Assembly (NCBI RefSeq): GCF_018613575.1
Contig: NZ_JAGGPX010000015.1
Span: forward strand, 124,001-188,000
Direction: 5' to 3'
DNA length: 64,000 nt
From: Planococcus sp. ISL-110
GTDB lineage: Bacteria > Bacillota > Bacilli > Bacillales_A > Planococcaceae
Shown piece after piece: positions 1-9,353 of the stretch. The notes below the pieces were generated by a model. It was given only the letters and a program-made list of their open reading frames with translations. It was not told the origin of the DNA and did no database searches. The number at the start of each line of letters is the position of its first letter. The first letter of the stretch is position 1. The position numbers were made by a program, and so were the translations under genes.

Positions 1-96
1 TGGAAATACGCGAAAAGCGAAAATGTTTGGATCAGCCAATTGGCAGAATCAGCCATTGCCGCAGTGCTGCTGCTGAGTTTTTTTATTCTGCCATAA
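1..96 (+). CDS. C-terminal end of an unidentified membrane protein
   Basis: The window opens inside a reading frame (frame 1) that stays open for 31 codons and stops with TAA at 94-96. The visible tail carries a hydrophobic segment (about residues 18-31, AIAAVLLLSFFIL) just before the stop, which fits a last transmembrane helix. Too little is present to name a family, and the start lies upstream of the window. Confidence 0.5.
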   Translation, partial: WKYAKSENVWISQLAESAIAAVLLLSFFILP

Positions 97-164
97 TGAA
101 AGGTTGTCCTCCGCTTGCAGAAGATTTTGTGGATGTTTAGCCTTCGGATCTGGTTTTCGCTTGT

Positions 165-935
165 TCAATTTTTCTGTATTTCGATTATCTTTTTCATCAA
201 CGGCATAATTTTATCGCGACCGGATATGCGTTCATCTATCCAGACGGCTTCTTTGGCCAGCAGCTGCCGGATTTGTGAAGCGGCCTGCGCATGATCCGCT
301 GGAGTCATGAGACTGGAGATGTTCTCGATTTCTGAAAAGACAAATTCGGGAAGCGACTGGCTTGCGGCTTTTAATCCCAACTGTGCCCGTGCCGGTGCGT
401 ACCGGTATAATAAAACCCGCGCTAAATGTTCAAGGACGTGCCACAGCATCTTCACTGCCCAAATGTTATTTCCTCTGGCAGCCGCTTTACGGTACTGGAA
501 TAAAAACCAGGCAACATCAATGACATGGTCTGTGTATTCCTCTTTGCTGAGCTCCAGGCTCTGCGATTCTTCAAATTGGTCCAGCAGATTTTCGGGATCA
601 TAGACAACCTTAAAAAAATCCTTTGCCGGGAATGATTCCACAGTTACCGTAAACAGGTCGATATGCAGCAAATCATCAAACACTGCTATGAGTTGAGGGG
701 CAATGATGAAGATGTCGTCCTGAAACAGCACTGGCCGATAAGCCTGCAGATGAGTGATGCGCTCTCTTAGGAACAATTCTTCCTGCTCTTTTTCGACCAG
801 GCAATACAGGTCGATATCCGAATGCTCGTCGTGCTCATTTCTGCCCATGGATCCTTTCAGGAAAATGGCTCGGACATAGGGACTTTGGGTTAGACTGGCT
901 GTTATCTTTTCTACCGCGATTTCCTGTGCTGGCAT
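165..935 (-). CDS. Nucleotidyltransferase-domain protein (aminoglycoside adenylyltransferase-like fold)
   Basis: A 256-residue protein if started at the ATG at 935, which has a GGGGGA ribosome site just upstream. A longer upstream frame exists but has no ribosome site and looks non-coding. Near the N-terminus is the nucleotidyltransferase signature GSMGR followed by SDIDLY, in which the two aspartates would bind the metal of the nucleotide. The rest is helical with no other motif I recognise. Proteins of this build include antibiotic nucleotidyltransferases and housekeeping enzymes of unknown substrate. The gene stands alone, so the substrate cannot be inferred. Confidence 0.75.
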   Translation of the reverse strand: MPAQEIAVEKITASLTQSPYVRAIFLKGSMGRNEHDEHSDIDLYCLVEKEQEELFLRERITHLQAYRPVLFQDDIFIIAPQLIAVFDDLLHIDLFTVTVESFPAKDFFKVVYDPENLLDQFEESQSLELSKEEYTDHVIDVAWFLFQYRKAAARGNNIWAVKMLWHVLEHLARVLLYRYAPARAQLGLKAASQSLPEFVFSEIENISSLMTPADHAQAASQIRQLLAKEAVWIDERISGRDKIMPLMKKIIEIQKN

Positions 936-1155
936 GATAATCCCCCGATGGCTGAATTTGTTTTTTTTACTATAGCACAAAAGGATAAAACTTCCAATTT
1001 GAAGAATAAATAGAAATAAGCATTTCGGGAAGGATGAAAAAATGCGCCAAATCATTGCCATGGTCGGTGGCGGTTTCTCAATGGAACCGGACAAAATAAG
1101 GGACACAATAAAGTGAAAAGATTGAAAGTATATAAGTTGAACGCGTTTTTTGTGG

Positions 1156-1302
1156 TTACTCTTCCATCCTCCAATGATAAAAGATTCCAGCGATATCTAA
1201 ACGATGTTCCAACAAGCCTGCTTCTGCTATAGTGGCAATAAGGGCGGTATCATTGTTGAACTGCACCCGGTAAAAAAACTCAACAATTTCATAGTTCTGC
1301 CT
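1156..1302 (-). pseudogene. Short remnant of an unidentified coding sequence
   Basis: On the minus strand, a frame with protein-like composition (for example EIVEFFYRVQFNND and ALIATIAEAGLLEHR) runs about 48 codons and stops at 1156-1158. A stop lies directly upstream and no start codon or ribosome site is visible. It reads like the C-terminal end of a decayed gene. The family is not recognised. The rest of the 936-1416 interval shows only the ribosome site of panB. Confidence 0.3.
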
Positions 1303-1416
1303 TGATCATAAATCGACAGGGACGGAGAAAACCACTAATAAACTTACCGCCCGTCTGTCCAGTTTTGGAACCGATGGGCTTTATTTCGGTTTTTCCTCCC
1401 AAAAGGAGAGAAAAAA

Positions 1417-2253
1417 ATGAAGAATACAGCATCACTCATCAAAATGAAAGCACAGAATGAAAAAATCGCCATGCTTACGGCCTATGATTACCCATCAGCA
1501 AAGCTTGCCGAGCAGGCTGGTGTAGATGTGATTTTAGTGGGTGATTCCCTTGGAATGGTCGTCTTGGGATATGATTCTACGGTGAAAGTCACTGTCGATG
1601 ATATGATCCATCACGGAAAAGCGGCCCGTCGCGGCGCACCCGATACGTTTTTAGTCGTGGATATGCCATTTGCTTCATTTCATGGAAGTGCAGAACGCAC
1701 ACTCGACAATGCGGTGCGCATTTTTCAGGAAACGGGAGCGGAGGCAGTAAAACTCGAAGGCGCAGATGAAGTTGTGGACGTCGTGAAATTACTGACGCGC
1801 ACCGGCATCCCAGTTGTCGCTCACTTGGGATTGCTTCCACAGACAGCCGGCGTTTTGGGTGGCTATAAAGTTCAAGGGAAGACGGCGGATGCTGCTCAAA
1901 AGCTGATTGAAGATGCACGGGCATGTGAAGCGGCGGGAGCCTGCATGCTGGTTCTCGAATGCATTCCCTATCAATTGGCACAGAAAGTCACGGCGGCGCT
2001 GACGATTCCGGTGATCGGCATCGGAGCCGGCAGTGAAACGGATGGGCAGGTCCTGGTCTACCACGACGTCCTGAAATACGGGGCGCATCATTTGGCGAAA
2101 TTTGTGCGGTCTTATGCAGAAACCGGCGACATCATGAAAAAAGGCTTGACCCAATATGTTGACGAAGTGAAATCTGGGGCGTTTCCGGCTGAAGAGCATC
2201 GTTTCACCATGAAAGAAGAAGAACTTCAGCAACTGTATGGAGGAAAAGAATAG
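1417..2253 (+). CDS. panB: 3-methyl-2-oxobutanoate hydroxymethyltransferase
   Basis: A 278-residue PanB, the normal length. The enzyme adds a hydroxymethyl group from 5,10-methylene-tetrahydrofolate to 2-oxoisovalerate, giving ketopantoate, the first committed step to pantothenate and CoA in the cytosol. Family blocks are visible in order: [10 protein letters not shown] near residue 20, VGDSLGMV near 42 with the Mg-binding aspartate, VKLEGA near 112, GHLGLLPQ-like VAHLGLLPQ near 135, and IGIGAG near 200. The ribosome site AAAGGAGAG precedes the ATG. No panC or panD follows. Instead, directly after the stop comes foreign sequence, and a second copy of the panB tail plus its terminator appears at 4609-4696. 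Confidence 0.95.
   Translation: MKNTASLIKMKAQNEKIAMLTAYDYPSAKLAEQAGVDVILVGDSLGMVVLGYDSTVKVTVDDMIHHGKAARRGAPDTFLVVDMPFASFHGSAERTLDNAVRIFQETGAEAVKLEGADEVVDVVKLLTRTGIPVVAHLGLLPQTAGVLGGYKVQGKTADAAQKLIEDARACEAAGACMLVLECIPYQLAQKVTAALTIPVIGIGAGSETDGQVLVYHDVLKYGAHHLAKFVRSYAETGDIMKKGLTQYVDEVKSGAFPAEEHRFTMKEEELQQLYGGKE
2209..2253 (+). repeat. Direct repeat copy 1: panB 3' tail
   Basis: The last 45 bases of panB, from an internal ATG to the TAG stop. They match 4609-4653 with three mismatches and no gaps. The two copies bound the 2.36 kb segment 2254-4608. Confidence 0.85.
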
Positions 2254-2866
2254 AATGAACTTGTCCAACATTTAAAACTCAAGGAACAGTCCAGGCAAAA
2301 AGTTGTTTCGGATTTGTCCCATGAATTCAGGACGCCTTTATCGAATTTAAACGGTTGTATGAAGGCCCTCAGTAACGGGGTCATTGAAGGGAATACCGCA
2401 TTATTCCACTCACTCCACGGGGAAGCAAAACGCCTAACAGCAATGGTTGAGCGGTTGGAGCAATTAAAAGAGTGGGATATAGCTGCCACGAAAACATTGG
2501 TGGAGATAAAGTGCGAAGAAATGAGCCTGATGATCCGGCAGGTATTGAGCAACATTCTGGATAACGCCATCCGCTATTACGAAGGCACTGCGCCGATTCA
2601 GATGGAGGGAAGCATTACCGAAAACGAATATCATGTGGCCATCATCAGTCAAGGCCAGGGAATTTCTAAAGCGGATGCGGAAAAAATATTTGAATGCTTT
2701 TACCGCACCGACCCTTCACGAACTCGCAATACTGGTGGAAGTGGTCTCGGATTGGCCATTTCGAAGGAAATCGTCGAGCTTCATAAAGATGAAATAAGGT
2801 TTGGACATTAAAAATGGACGCTACGTTTTTGGGTTTACGATACCTTTAGAAAAAGGCGTATCCTGA
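2254..2866 (+). pseudogene. Truncated sensor histidine kinase
   Basis: Directly after the panB stop a frame with no start reads into the dimerisation/phosphoacceptor box (SHEFRTPLSN, histidine near base 2320), then the N box (NILDNAIRYY) and the G boxes (GGSGLGLAISKEIV). The sensor N-terminus is missing. Sequence between the H box region and the N box is shorter than usual (junction near 2520). A frameshift near 2811 moves the true C-terminal end (NGRYVFGFTIPL) into another frame, ending at 2864-2866. No response regulator is nearby. It is a kinase fragment brought in with, or trapped by, the segment inserted behind panB. Confidence 0.75.
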
Positions 2867-3080
2867 ACTTATATTATTTTCTGATATCCTGTGCAGAGAA
2901 ATTAGGCAATAAATAGAATGAGCTTATTTCCAAGCTGGAAGTAGTGAGTTGCAGGTTTAAAAATTTTTCTTTTTTGAAAGCATTGAAAAAAGACTAAGGA
3001 TTAACAAAGTCTTAATTTACTGCTCAAAAGAGTTAGGGGAAAGTGAACACATACTTCTTAAAAAGCGAGGATGGGAATTT

Positions 3081-3677
3081 ATGAATGTTTGGAATGAACG
3101 ATACGGAAATGAGAACTACGTTTATGGAACTGCGCCTAATGTGTTTTTAAAGGGAATCCAGCCTCTATTACCGGTAAGCGGAAAAGTTTTGTCAATTGCA
3201 GAAGGGGAAGGAAGAAACGCTGTTTTCTTGGCTGAACAAGGGCTGGATGTCGTTGCGTGGGATTTTGCAGAATCTGGACTTGATAAAGTGAATAAGTTGG
3301 CAAAAAATCAAGGTGTTCAGGTACATACGGAACTTGTCGATTTGGCAGATGTCACGTGGGAAGAAAATCAGTGGGACGAAGTTGTATGTGTTTTCGGTCA
3401 TTTCCCTGGTGAGATTCGGAGAAAAACACTCAAAGGAGTAAAGCAAGCTGTGAAACCGGGAGGGTATTTTGTTGCGGAAGTTTATTCCGGCTATCAACTC
3501 CCTTATCAAAGCGGAGGTCCGAAAGAGTTGGATTTTCTTTATCAGCCAGAGGAATTTCTTAGCGAATTTAGCGATTGGCGTATCGTTCACTTTTTCTTAG
3601 GAGAAGTTGTTCGAAACGAAGGCGATCTCCATAATGGTTTATCACATGTTATTCAATTTGTTGGACAAAAACTATAA
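3081..3677 (+). CDS. Class I SAM-dependent methyltransferase (TehB-like)
   Basis: A 198-residue methyltransferase. Motif I of the SAM-binding Rossmann fold is seen as VLSIAEGEGRNAVFLA near residue 37, followed by the acidic end of strand 2 (VVAWDFAESGL). Downstream, WDEVVCVFGHFP is the motif equivalent to motif IV and LKGVKQAVKPGGYFVAE is the typical post-I helix and strand. Relatives act on small molecules, including tellurite and thiols, but the substrate cannot be read from sequence. It starts at the ATG at 3081 behind a weak GAGGATGGG. It lies inside the segment bounded by the panB tail repeats, so it is probably acquired. Confidence 0.8.
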   Translation: MNVWNERYGNENYVYGTAPNVFLKGIQPLLPVSGKVLSIAEGEGRNAVFLAEQGLDVVAWDFAESGLDKVNKLAKNQGVQVHTELVDLADVTWEENQWDEVVCVFGHFPGEIRRKTLKGVKQAVKPGGYFVAEVYSGYQLPYQSGGPKELDFLYQPEEFLSEFSDWRIVHFFLGEVVRNEGDLHNGLSHVIQFVGQKL

Positions 3678-4608
3678 CCAGCACCAAAAATGTTGCTGGC
3701 AAAAGGGTAATCTTTTTTTGCTAATTTCTTTTCAATTAATACAAAGAGACATGAACGGAATGGATGAAAAGGGGATTCAGATAACTCTCTCAATATTTTT
3801 CAGTTGTCTTAGGTGCAGAGAAGAGAAACGCAGTTTAGTTATTTTGTGTAACGGGAACTATCAATCTAACGACATCCTGGAAGGAGTTACTCATTATTGC
3901 CCAATCGCAGATGCATTAAATTTAGAGGGAGCAGCGTTTTTGAAATAACAACATTGTCTCTGATGAGAACCAGGGACTTTTATTAGGTTTGGCCAATGGT
4001 TTGTTCTTTCGTTTCTGCTCATTAATACTCCATCTTCTCCTGTGTTTCATTTGGAAGCTTTATCTCTTCTTATCGATTCCGAATTTTTCTGCATGTTCTC
4101 AACAGATCCCACATACTCAAACCTATTTCAAATAAGAAGAGAATAGGGCTATTTTATGTAGAGTTGAGAATCTAAAGATTCTGTAACCATTATGTCGCCT
4201 TTTCCATTAAAAAAATAGGACGAACCAATGTCTTGGTTCGTCCTATTTTTTTTTGTGTGTAAATCGTCAATTCATGTTGAATACGGCAATAAATTCATCG
4301 TTACATTTTTTTTTAATTATATCAAATTATAAAGGTCTTATGTATAACTTAATATAGGTATTATAACACTTTAATATAGGTGAATAATTATTTATTTGGT
4401 AATAAGTACCTATTTTAAATAATACATTAAATCAATATTTATTTAGTTCAAATTAATTCAGCTGTAACCAATAAAATATCCTTTAAAAATTAAGTAATGG
4501 ACTATAGAGGGGAGAAAAGATTGAATATCATCTTCTATGCGTCTTTTATCGTCTAATGGAGTTTGAGTTTATGAAAGGTTATTTTAGAAGCAATATTCTA
4601 GTTAAAAA
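3678..4608. other. Intergenic stretch, mostly AT-rich, no supported gene
   Basis: No convincing gene. A frame overlapping the methyltransferase end and running to 3948 has protein-like residues only near its end (EGVTHYCPIADALNLEGA) and no ribosome site. It may be a remnant. A strong terminator-like hairpin lies at 4211-4250. From 4260 to 4600 the sequence is very AT-rich without structure that I recognise. Confidence 0.4.
4211..4250 (+). terminator. Bidirectional-looking intrinsic terminator
   Basis: A perfect 18-bp stem (AATAGGACGAACCAA core, loop TGTC) followed by a run of T, with A on the other side. It lies about 530 bases after the methyltransferase and inside the segment bounded by panB tails. 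Confidence 0.8.
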
Positions 4609-4653
4609 ATGACAGAAGAAGAACTTCAGCAGCTGTACGGAGGAAAAGAATAG
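4609..4653 (+). repeat. Direct repeat copy 2: orphan panB 3' tail
   Basis: It matches the last 45 bases of panB at 42 of 45 positions, including the stop TAG, but has no gene body in front. It is followed immediately by a terminator, so it probably marks the original end of panB before the 2.36 kb segment was inserted. Confidence 0.85.
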
Positions 4654-4662
4654 ATAGAAGGA

Positions 4663-4696
4663 AAAACCCGGCATCTTGGAAAAGATGCCGGGTTTT
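4663..4696 (+). terminator. Intrinsic terminator, probably the ancestral panB terminator
   Basis: Stem AACCCGGCATCTT against AAGATGCCGGGTT, closed by a short loop and followed by TTTTCTC. It sits ten bases after the orphan panB tail. Confidence 0.8.
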
Positions 4697-4863
4697 CTCA
4701 TAGTTGCAGAATATTTTCTTTAACTATGTCTGGAAAGCGTCCGAAAATGTCTATTTTTACGAACGGTTATATTAAACAACGCAGGTGATCCGCTTTAAAA
4801 CATGCATTCAAAGTTTAGCAATATGATAAAACTATAATAATAGAATACTTTTTTGGAATTTGC

Positions 4864-5904
4864 TTATTCTTCCGGCAACAAGACAATCTTTCCTAATTTC
4901 CCCGTCTTTTTAAAATAAATTTGAGCTTCTCTTGCTTTTTCCAAAGGAAAAGTTCGATCGATGACCGGTTTAATTTTACCTTCAGAAATAGCGTTTAGCA
5001 TACGTTTAAATTCTTCCCTAGTGCCCAAAACAGATCCATAAACAGTAATATGTTTTAAATACAAAGTTCTAAAATCAAGTTCTGTATTCTGACCACCTGC
5101 AGACCCAGAGGTACAGAATTTTCCACCCTTCTTCAATACCTGAAGGGAGGTCGAGAACAAAGCATCGCCCACAACATCTAATACCGAGTCAACCGGACCG
5201 CCATTCACTTTTATTATTTCTTCAGCAAGATTATTTGATTTGTAAGACAACACGTTTGTTGCTCCGAGTTCCTTCATTTTTTCTTTCAACTCTAGGTCAC
5301 CCACAATCGCAATGACCTTAGCACCAAATACTTTAGAGGCAATTTGTACATTTAAAGATCCAACACCACCGTTTGCCCCAGTCACCATAATAGTCTCTCC
5401 AGGTTGAGCTTGAATTTGTTCTGTCATGTGCCATGCAGTCAACCCACTAACAGAAAAAACCGCACTTTCTGTATAGTTGGGAAGAGGCATATCAAAGCAA
5501 AGATCAGCATTCCACACCACGTATTCCGCATATCCACCATCATATTCTGAACCAATGAAGGACATATCTTCTGAAATATGTTCAGATCCTTCATCTCCAC
5601 TTGATGTGAATGGGAAAAGGACAACATCTTTTCCAATCATGGATCTCTCTACAAGTTTCCCTGCCTTTACTATTCGCCCTGATATATCTGAACCGGGAGT
5701 TCGGGGAAAGTGTACTCCTTCTGGTCGCCATCCGGACTTCGAACCAGTGCCGTAAGCTCCTTCTCTCATCCAAATTTCCGTATTATTAATGGCACAAGCC
5801 TTTACCTTAATGAGCACTTCATTGTCTTTAGGTTCTGGCATAGCTAATTCAACTATTTCTAACTTATCTACATCACCGTACCCAGTCACTTGAACAGCTT
5901 TCAT
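4864..5904 (-). CDS. MDR-superfamily oxidoreductase (quinone oxidoreductase/zinc-type alcohol dehydrogenase-like)
   Basis: A 346-residue medium-chain dehydrogenase/reductase. The N-terminal GroES-like domain has the start typical of the family (MKAVQVTGYGDVDKLEI) and the segment PRTPGSDISGRI. The nucleotide-binding Rossmann motif is TGANGGVGS near residue 175. The clusters of cysteines that bind structural zinc in alcohol dehydrogenases are absent, which favours an NADPH:quinone or enoyl reductase-like enzyme. The start ATG has GAAAGGTGAT upstream. The gene is transcribed alone, from the promoter region shared with the divergent peptidase gene at 6405. Confidence 0.85.
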   Translation of the reverse strand: MKAVQVTGYGDVDKLEIVELAMPEPKDNEVLIKVKACAINNTEIWMREGAYGTGSKSGWRPEGVHFPRTPGSDISGRIVKAGKLVERSMIGKDVVLFPFTSSGDEGSEHISEDMSFIGSEYDGGYAEYVVWNADLCFDMPLPNYTESAVFSVSGLTAWHMTEQIQAQPGETIMVTGANGGVGSLNVQIASKVFGAKVIAIVGDLELKEKMKELGATNVLSYKSNNLAEEIIKVNGGPVDSVLDVVGDALFSTSLQVLKKGGKFCTSGSAGGQNTELDFRTLYLKHITVYGSVLGTREEFKRMLNAISEGKIKPVIDRTFPLEKAREAQIYFKKTGKLGKIVLLPEE

Positions 5905-6404
5905 AGAGTTATCACCTTTCTATTGTTTGAATTGGTATAAAATTCATTACATCCATAGCTTAAATAAATGGACGCCTTTCAAAAAACATTAGCTATTCAC
6001 TCGCTATTATTATCTTTATTAGTGGCTTATTCAACTATCCTGACCCGGTAGTTAAACATTGACTGGATAGTTCGTCCGGAAAAACATCGATTCACTCGCT
6101 GAACTGGCATATATCCTCCTTTTTATTTACAGCATGAAGCACCCATCTGAATTAATAATCTAAATTATCAAAATAATACAGTTGCATTTCGTTATTGGAA
6201 GAAAATGAAACACAACTGTAACCGAAACTAAATGTTTAGCTGTTACACTTAGCGAGTCGGAATTTTTCAGGAAACATACTCCGTCTTAACTTATATACAC
6301 TTAATTTATATAGATTTATGCTTCATAGATTGATCAACTTTAAGATTTAGCCGAGCGATAAATAGTTTAAAGTACGAGAAAGATTCTGGAAGGGGAACAA
6401 ACAC
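5905..6404. promoter_or_regulatory. Divergent upstream region with a possible operator
   Basis: A 500-base gene-free stretch between two divergent genes. Around 6032-6080 the half-site AACTATCC occurs with GGTAGTT close by and an exact inverted partner GGATAGTT farther on, a pattern expected for a dimeric repressor controlling the oxidoreductase gene. No coding sequence or RNA motif is recognised in the rest. Confidence 0.3.
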
Positions 6405-7910
6405 TTGATTTCAAAATGGATGGTAACGGGTTTGTCCTCTATATTGGCCTTATCAATTTTAGTACCAATGTCTAGTGCGGACATACTAAGCGAAATGGAA
6501 CAAAAGCAGCAAGAAGCACAACAGCAGCAAAGTGAACTGAATTCGGGCATCACTGAAAAAGAAGGAAAAATCAATCAAAATGCATCAACACTGGAACAGC
6601 TGGCGGCGAAGATAGCGGATTTGAATACACAGATCAACGATACAGAAGCAAAGGTTAACAACGTCCAAGCCCAAATCGATCAAACGATAGTGGAAATCGA
6701 TGAGTTGAGAAAATCGATTGAAAAACTTGAGCGGAAAATTGAAGAACGTAAAGGGCTTCTCAAGGAACGGGCTCGTGCCATCCAATTGAGCGGTGGTTCG
6801 GTGGATTACGTGGATGTTCTTCTCGGGGCAAATAGCTTTGTCGATTTCATCGACCGATTCTCAGCCGTCAATACGTTAATTGAAGCAGACCGTGAAATCA
6901 TGCGCAATCAGGCGTCCGACAAAAAATTGTTGGCTGAACAAAAAGCGCAAGTGGAAGCCAAACTTGGCGAACAGGAGTCGCGCCGTGCTGAATTGGTCGG
7001 TTTAAAAGCATCTTTAGATGGCCAAAAGAAAGAACAGGCGGGTCTGGTTAAGAATATGGAAGCCGAACAGCAACGGTTGGCAACTGAAAAAGGCGGCTTG
7101 GAAAATAAACGGGACGAATACGTTGAAATCAGTGCGGATCTGGAACAACAAATTGCCGATGAACAAGCCCGTTTAGCTGAAGTTGCCCGAAAAGCAGAGG
7201 AAGAGCGCCAACGGAAAATAGCAGCTGAAAAAGCCGCAGCAGAAGCGCGTGCTCTAGCTGCAGCGCAAGAAGAAGCCAATGCACTAGCTGCAGCGCAGAA
7301 AGAAGCCAAGGCACTTGCTGCAGCGCGAGAAGAAGCCAGTGCTCAAGCTGCAGCCAAGGAAGAAGCCAATGCTCAAGCAGCCCGTGAAGCGGAAGCTGCA
7401 AATAATGCGAAGGCAGCCTCAGCCAAAACAGCATCCATCAGTAAGCCGAAAGTCGAAAGCCCAGCTATAAGTGCTCCTGAAGAAGCTGTAGCTGCACCTG
7501 CACCAAGCGCGATGTTTATCCGACCTGCACCAGGCCGCTATTCGTCTGGCTTTGGCGGACGGGATATCGGGGACGGAGCTGAATCGCATCTAGGGCAGGA
7601 TATTGCCAATGTAACGGGCACACCCATTTCTGCAGCAGCGACAGGATATGTTTCCTTTGCAGGTACGATGGGTGCTTACGGAAACGTCGTGATTTTGACA
7701 CATTCAATTAATGGTCAATCCTATGCAACGGTTTACGCTCATATGAGTGCCATTAAGGTTTCTAATGGCCAAGCGATCTCACAAGGTCAAACGATTGGAC
7801 TAGTCGGCAGCACCGGACGTTCTACCGGACCTCACCTTCACTTTGAAATCCACATTGGCTCATGGAACGGAGCGCGTTCAAACGCCGTGAATCCGATGAA
7901 TTATTTTTAA
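6405..7910 (+). CDS. Secreted coiled-coil M23 peptidase (EnvC/PcsB-like)
   Basis: A 501-residue protein starting at TTG 6405 behind AAGGGGAA. Residues 1-25 form a signal peptide ending near MSSA. Residues 27-230 are a long coiled coil of the PcsB/EnvC kind, with GGSVDYVDVLLG in the middle. Residues 280-330 are an alanine/glutamate-rich linker built from 10-residue repeats. The C-terminal 130 residues are an M23 domain with the zinc ligands SHLGQD and HLHFE. Such proteins cleave peptide cross-links of peptidoglycan outside the membrane during division or elongation. A paralogue of nearly the same design lies in opposite orientation at 10545-11900. Confidence 0.85.
   Translation: MISKWMVTGLSSILALSILVPMSSADILSEMEQKQQEAQQQQSELNSGITEKEGKINQNASTLEQLAAKIADLNTQINDTEAKVNNVQAQIDQTIVEIDELRKSIEKLERKIEERKGLLKERARAIQLSGGSVDYVDVLLGANSFVDFIDRFSAVNTLIEADREIMRNQASDKKLLAEQKAQVEAKLGEQESRRAELVGLKASLDGQKKEQAGLVKNMEAEQQRLATEKGGLENKRDEYVEISADLEQQIADEQARLAEVARKAEEERQRKIAAEKAAAEARALAAAQEEANALAAAQKEAKALAAAREEASAQAAAKEEANAQAAREAEAANNAKAASAKTASISKPKVESPAISAPEEAVAAPAPSAMFIRPAPGRYSSGFGGRDIGDGAESHLGQDIANVTGTPISAAATGYVSFAGTMGAYGNVVILTHSINGQSYATVYAHMSAIKVSNGQAISQGQTIGLVGSTGRSTGPHLHFEIHIGSWNGARSNAVNPMNYF
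7251..7385 (+). repeat. 30-bp tandem repeats inside the M23 peptidase gene
   Basis: About four and a half copies of a 30-base unit encoding ten residues of the type ALAAAQEEAN. They form the linker before the catalytic domain. The paralogue at 10545-11900 has a shorter linker without them. Confidence 0.8.
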
Positions 7911-7995
7911 TATCAATTAAAAACAGTGTGCATCATTGACTGAGCCCCATTTAATGGACAGTTTAATAAAAGTACACTGCAGCTAAGCTGCGACG

Positions 7996-8034
7996 AGATG
8001 ACGCCGGGTATTGTGCCGGAGTCATCTTTTTTTA
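7996..8034 (+). terminator. Intrinsic terminator after the M23 peptidase gene
   Basis: Stem AGATGAC-GCCGG paired with CCGG-GTCATCT around the loop GTATTGTG, then seven T. Confidence 0.75.
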
Positions 8035-8640
8035 AATTTCATGTCTGTAGGCAGTAATTGATTTTTCGTCATCCGTACTGATGACACTTGATCATTGTCC
8101 TTGTTGGACATGGACAGGTTTGTATAGAGAGAAGTGGTTTTGATGTTGCTGTGGCCCGCCGAGACTAAGGACGAACTGTGCCGCCGTAAAATCATCACAA
8201 ATAGGAAAGAAACTTTGTTTGAACAAGGATAGCGGCTTTCCCGAATGTCCAAATAGGCCTTCAAATATTTGATGGCCCGGTCCCGTTCATTGTCCCGTTT
8301 AAACCGTTGGCGTGCGAGTCCATTCTCCAGGTCCGCTTTGTAGCCATGTTCGATGAATTGCAGAAAATCATTGATTTCATGCTCATTCAGTATAACGGAA
8401 CTGATTTTCTGCGCTCGGCGGCTGGCCGTCTCTTTTTTCGTTGCCGCACAACTTTGCTTATGACGTTCCGGTAAAAATACGGTTCCCTGGCCTCTGCCTC
8501 TTGCGTCAGGTAAGTGAAGAGCGACTTTAACACGTTGAAGGAAAGGATGACGACTGTATTGCCACAATGTTTGTGGCTGTATTCATACAGTAACTAACAT
8601 GATTAGAGGCGACTTGCTTTCCAAGTCAAAGTGGGGTGGT
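8022..8640 (-). pseudogene. xerS: Decayed tyrosine recombinase gene (XerS-like)
   Basis: On the minus strand, pieces of an XerS-type recombinase can be read across different frames: LKSLFTYLTQEAEAREPY and YFYRNVISKVVRQ in one frame, then KKETASRRAQKISSVILNEH and INDFLQFIEHGYKADLENG in another, then SAGHSNIKTTSLYTNLS, which holds the box with the second arginine region and the nucleophile tyrosine (SLYTNLS). The middle part with the first catalytic arginine (normally LLLGSGLRVSE) is deleted, and there are at least two frameshifts. It cannot make an active recombinase. Functional XerS would have to be elsewhere in the genome. Confidence 0.75.
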
Positions 8641-8650
8641 CAGCTCTATG

Positions 8651-9061
8651 TCAGTCCAAACCCCCAATTTTTTTATTTTTATGAATATCTTCCGTTCCAG
8701 CCTCCAAAGCGGTCTTGTAATAGAAGCATTTATGTTCGATGATTTCCATGGTCTTTTTCAGTTCTTCCTTCTGTGCTTCAACCGTAGCTTTTCGTTCCAT
8801 GAATATGTCATATCTTTGCTGCAATGTGGAGTCTCCATCAGAGCACCAGTCAATGAAGTTCTTGATTTCCTTAATAGGCATGCCACTAGCTTTCAAGCAT
8901 TCCACGATTTTTAATGCGCTGATGTCGGTTTCTTTAAACAAGCGTGTCCCATTTGGTGTCCATTCTACAAAAGGCATAAGTCTTTCCTTATCGCAATAGC
9001 GCAAGGTATATACGGTCAAATCCAATTCTTTTGCAACTGTGCTGATGGAAAAAGTCTTCAT
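8651..9061 (-). CDS. MerR-family transcriptional regulator (AdhR-like)
   Basis: A 136-residue MerR regulator. The N-terminal winged helix reads ISTVAKELDLTVYTLRY, a normal MerR DNA-binding start, then the second wing region (NGTRLFKETDISALKIV). The C-terminal part is a dimerisation coiled coil (residues about 80-115). It is divergent from an alcohol dehydrogenase remnant. In Bacillus, AdhR controls adhA in response to formaldehyde and methylglyoxal, and the arrangement here is the same. The regulator is intact although its probable target gene is broken. Cysteines at about 58, 72 and 111 could be sensors, but this is inference. Confidence 0.8.
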   Translation of the reverse strand: MKTFSISTVAKELDLTVYTLRYCDKERLMPFVEWTPNGTRLFKETDISALKIVECLKASGMPIKEIKNFIDWCSDGDSTLQQRYDIFMERKATVEAQKEELKKTMEIIEHKCFYYKTALEAGTEDIHKNKKIGGLD

Positions 9062-9084
9062 TATTTTTCTTCTCTTTTTTATAA

Positions 9085-9229
9085 GCTATACTTCGAGTCA
9101 ACTCAAGGATTTGAAAAAAATTATCATTTGATTTGTTGAATGTCAAAGCTTTCTTACACGAAACAGAGGAATCTAGAAGAGACATCGCTGCTTCCTGCTT
9201 GACCTAGAGTTAACTATACCCCTTAAGGT
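9085..9229. promoter_or_regulatory. Divergent MerR-type control region
   Basis: Two dyads of the MerR kind: CTTCGAGT-CA-ACTCAAGG at 9091-9108 in front of the regulator gene, and CTAGAGTTAACTATACC near 9203-9220. The second lies between a -35-like TTGACC (9199-9204) and a -10-like TAAGGT (9224-9229), with the long 19-base spacer typical of MerR-activated promoters. It points toward the adhA remnant. Confidence 0.45.
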
Positions 9230-9353
9230 TGAGTAGGAAAGAGAAAAAAGCATTGTATAAAAAATTAATGGAGAACCTGATTGTGGTTTTTCGTTAATAG
9301 ACAGTACAAGAAAATTCTCTTGAAAATATGTATGAGATTTTTAAAAGATTACT

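Noticed and set aside
3607-3948. 113-codon frame after the methyltransferase
   Set aside because: It overlaps the methyltransferase gene, has no ribosome site and only the last 20 or so codons look protein-like.
6908-7434. Long minus-strand frames rich in alanine, serine or leucine
   Set aside because: They are mirror frames of the repeat-rich coiled-coil gene on the plus strand and lack ribosome sites.
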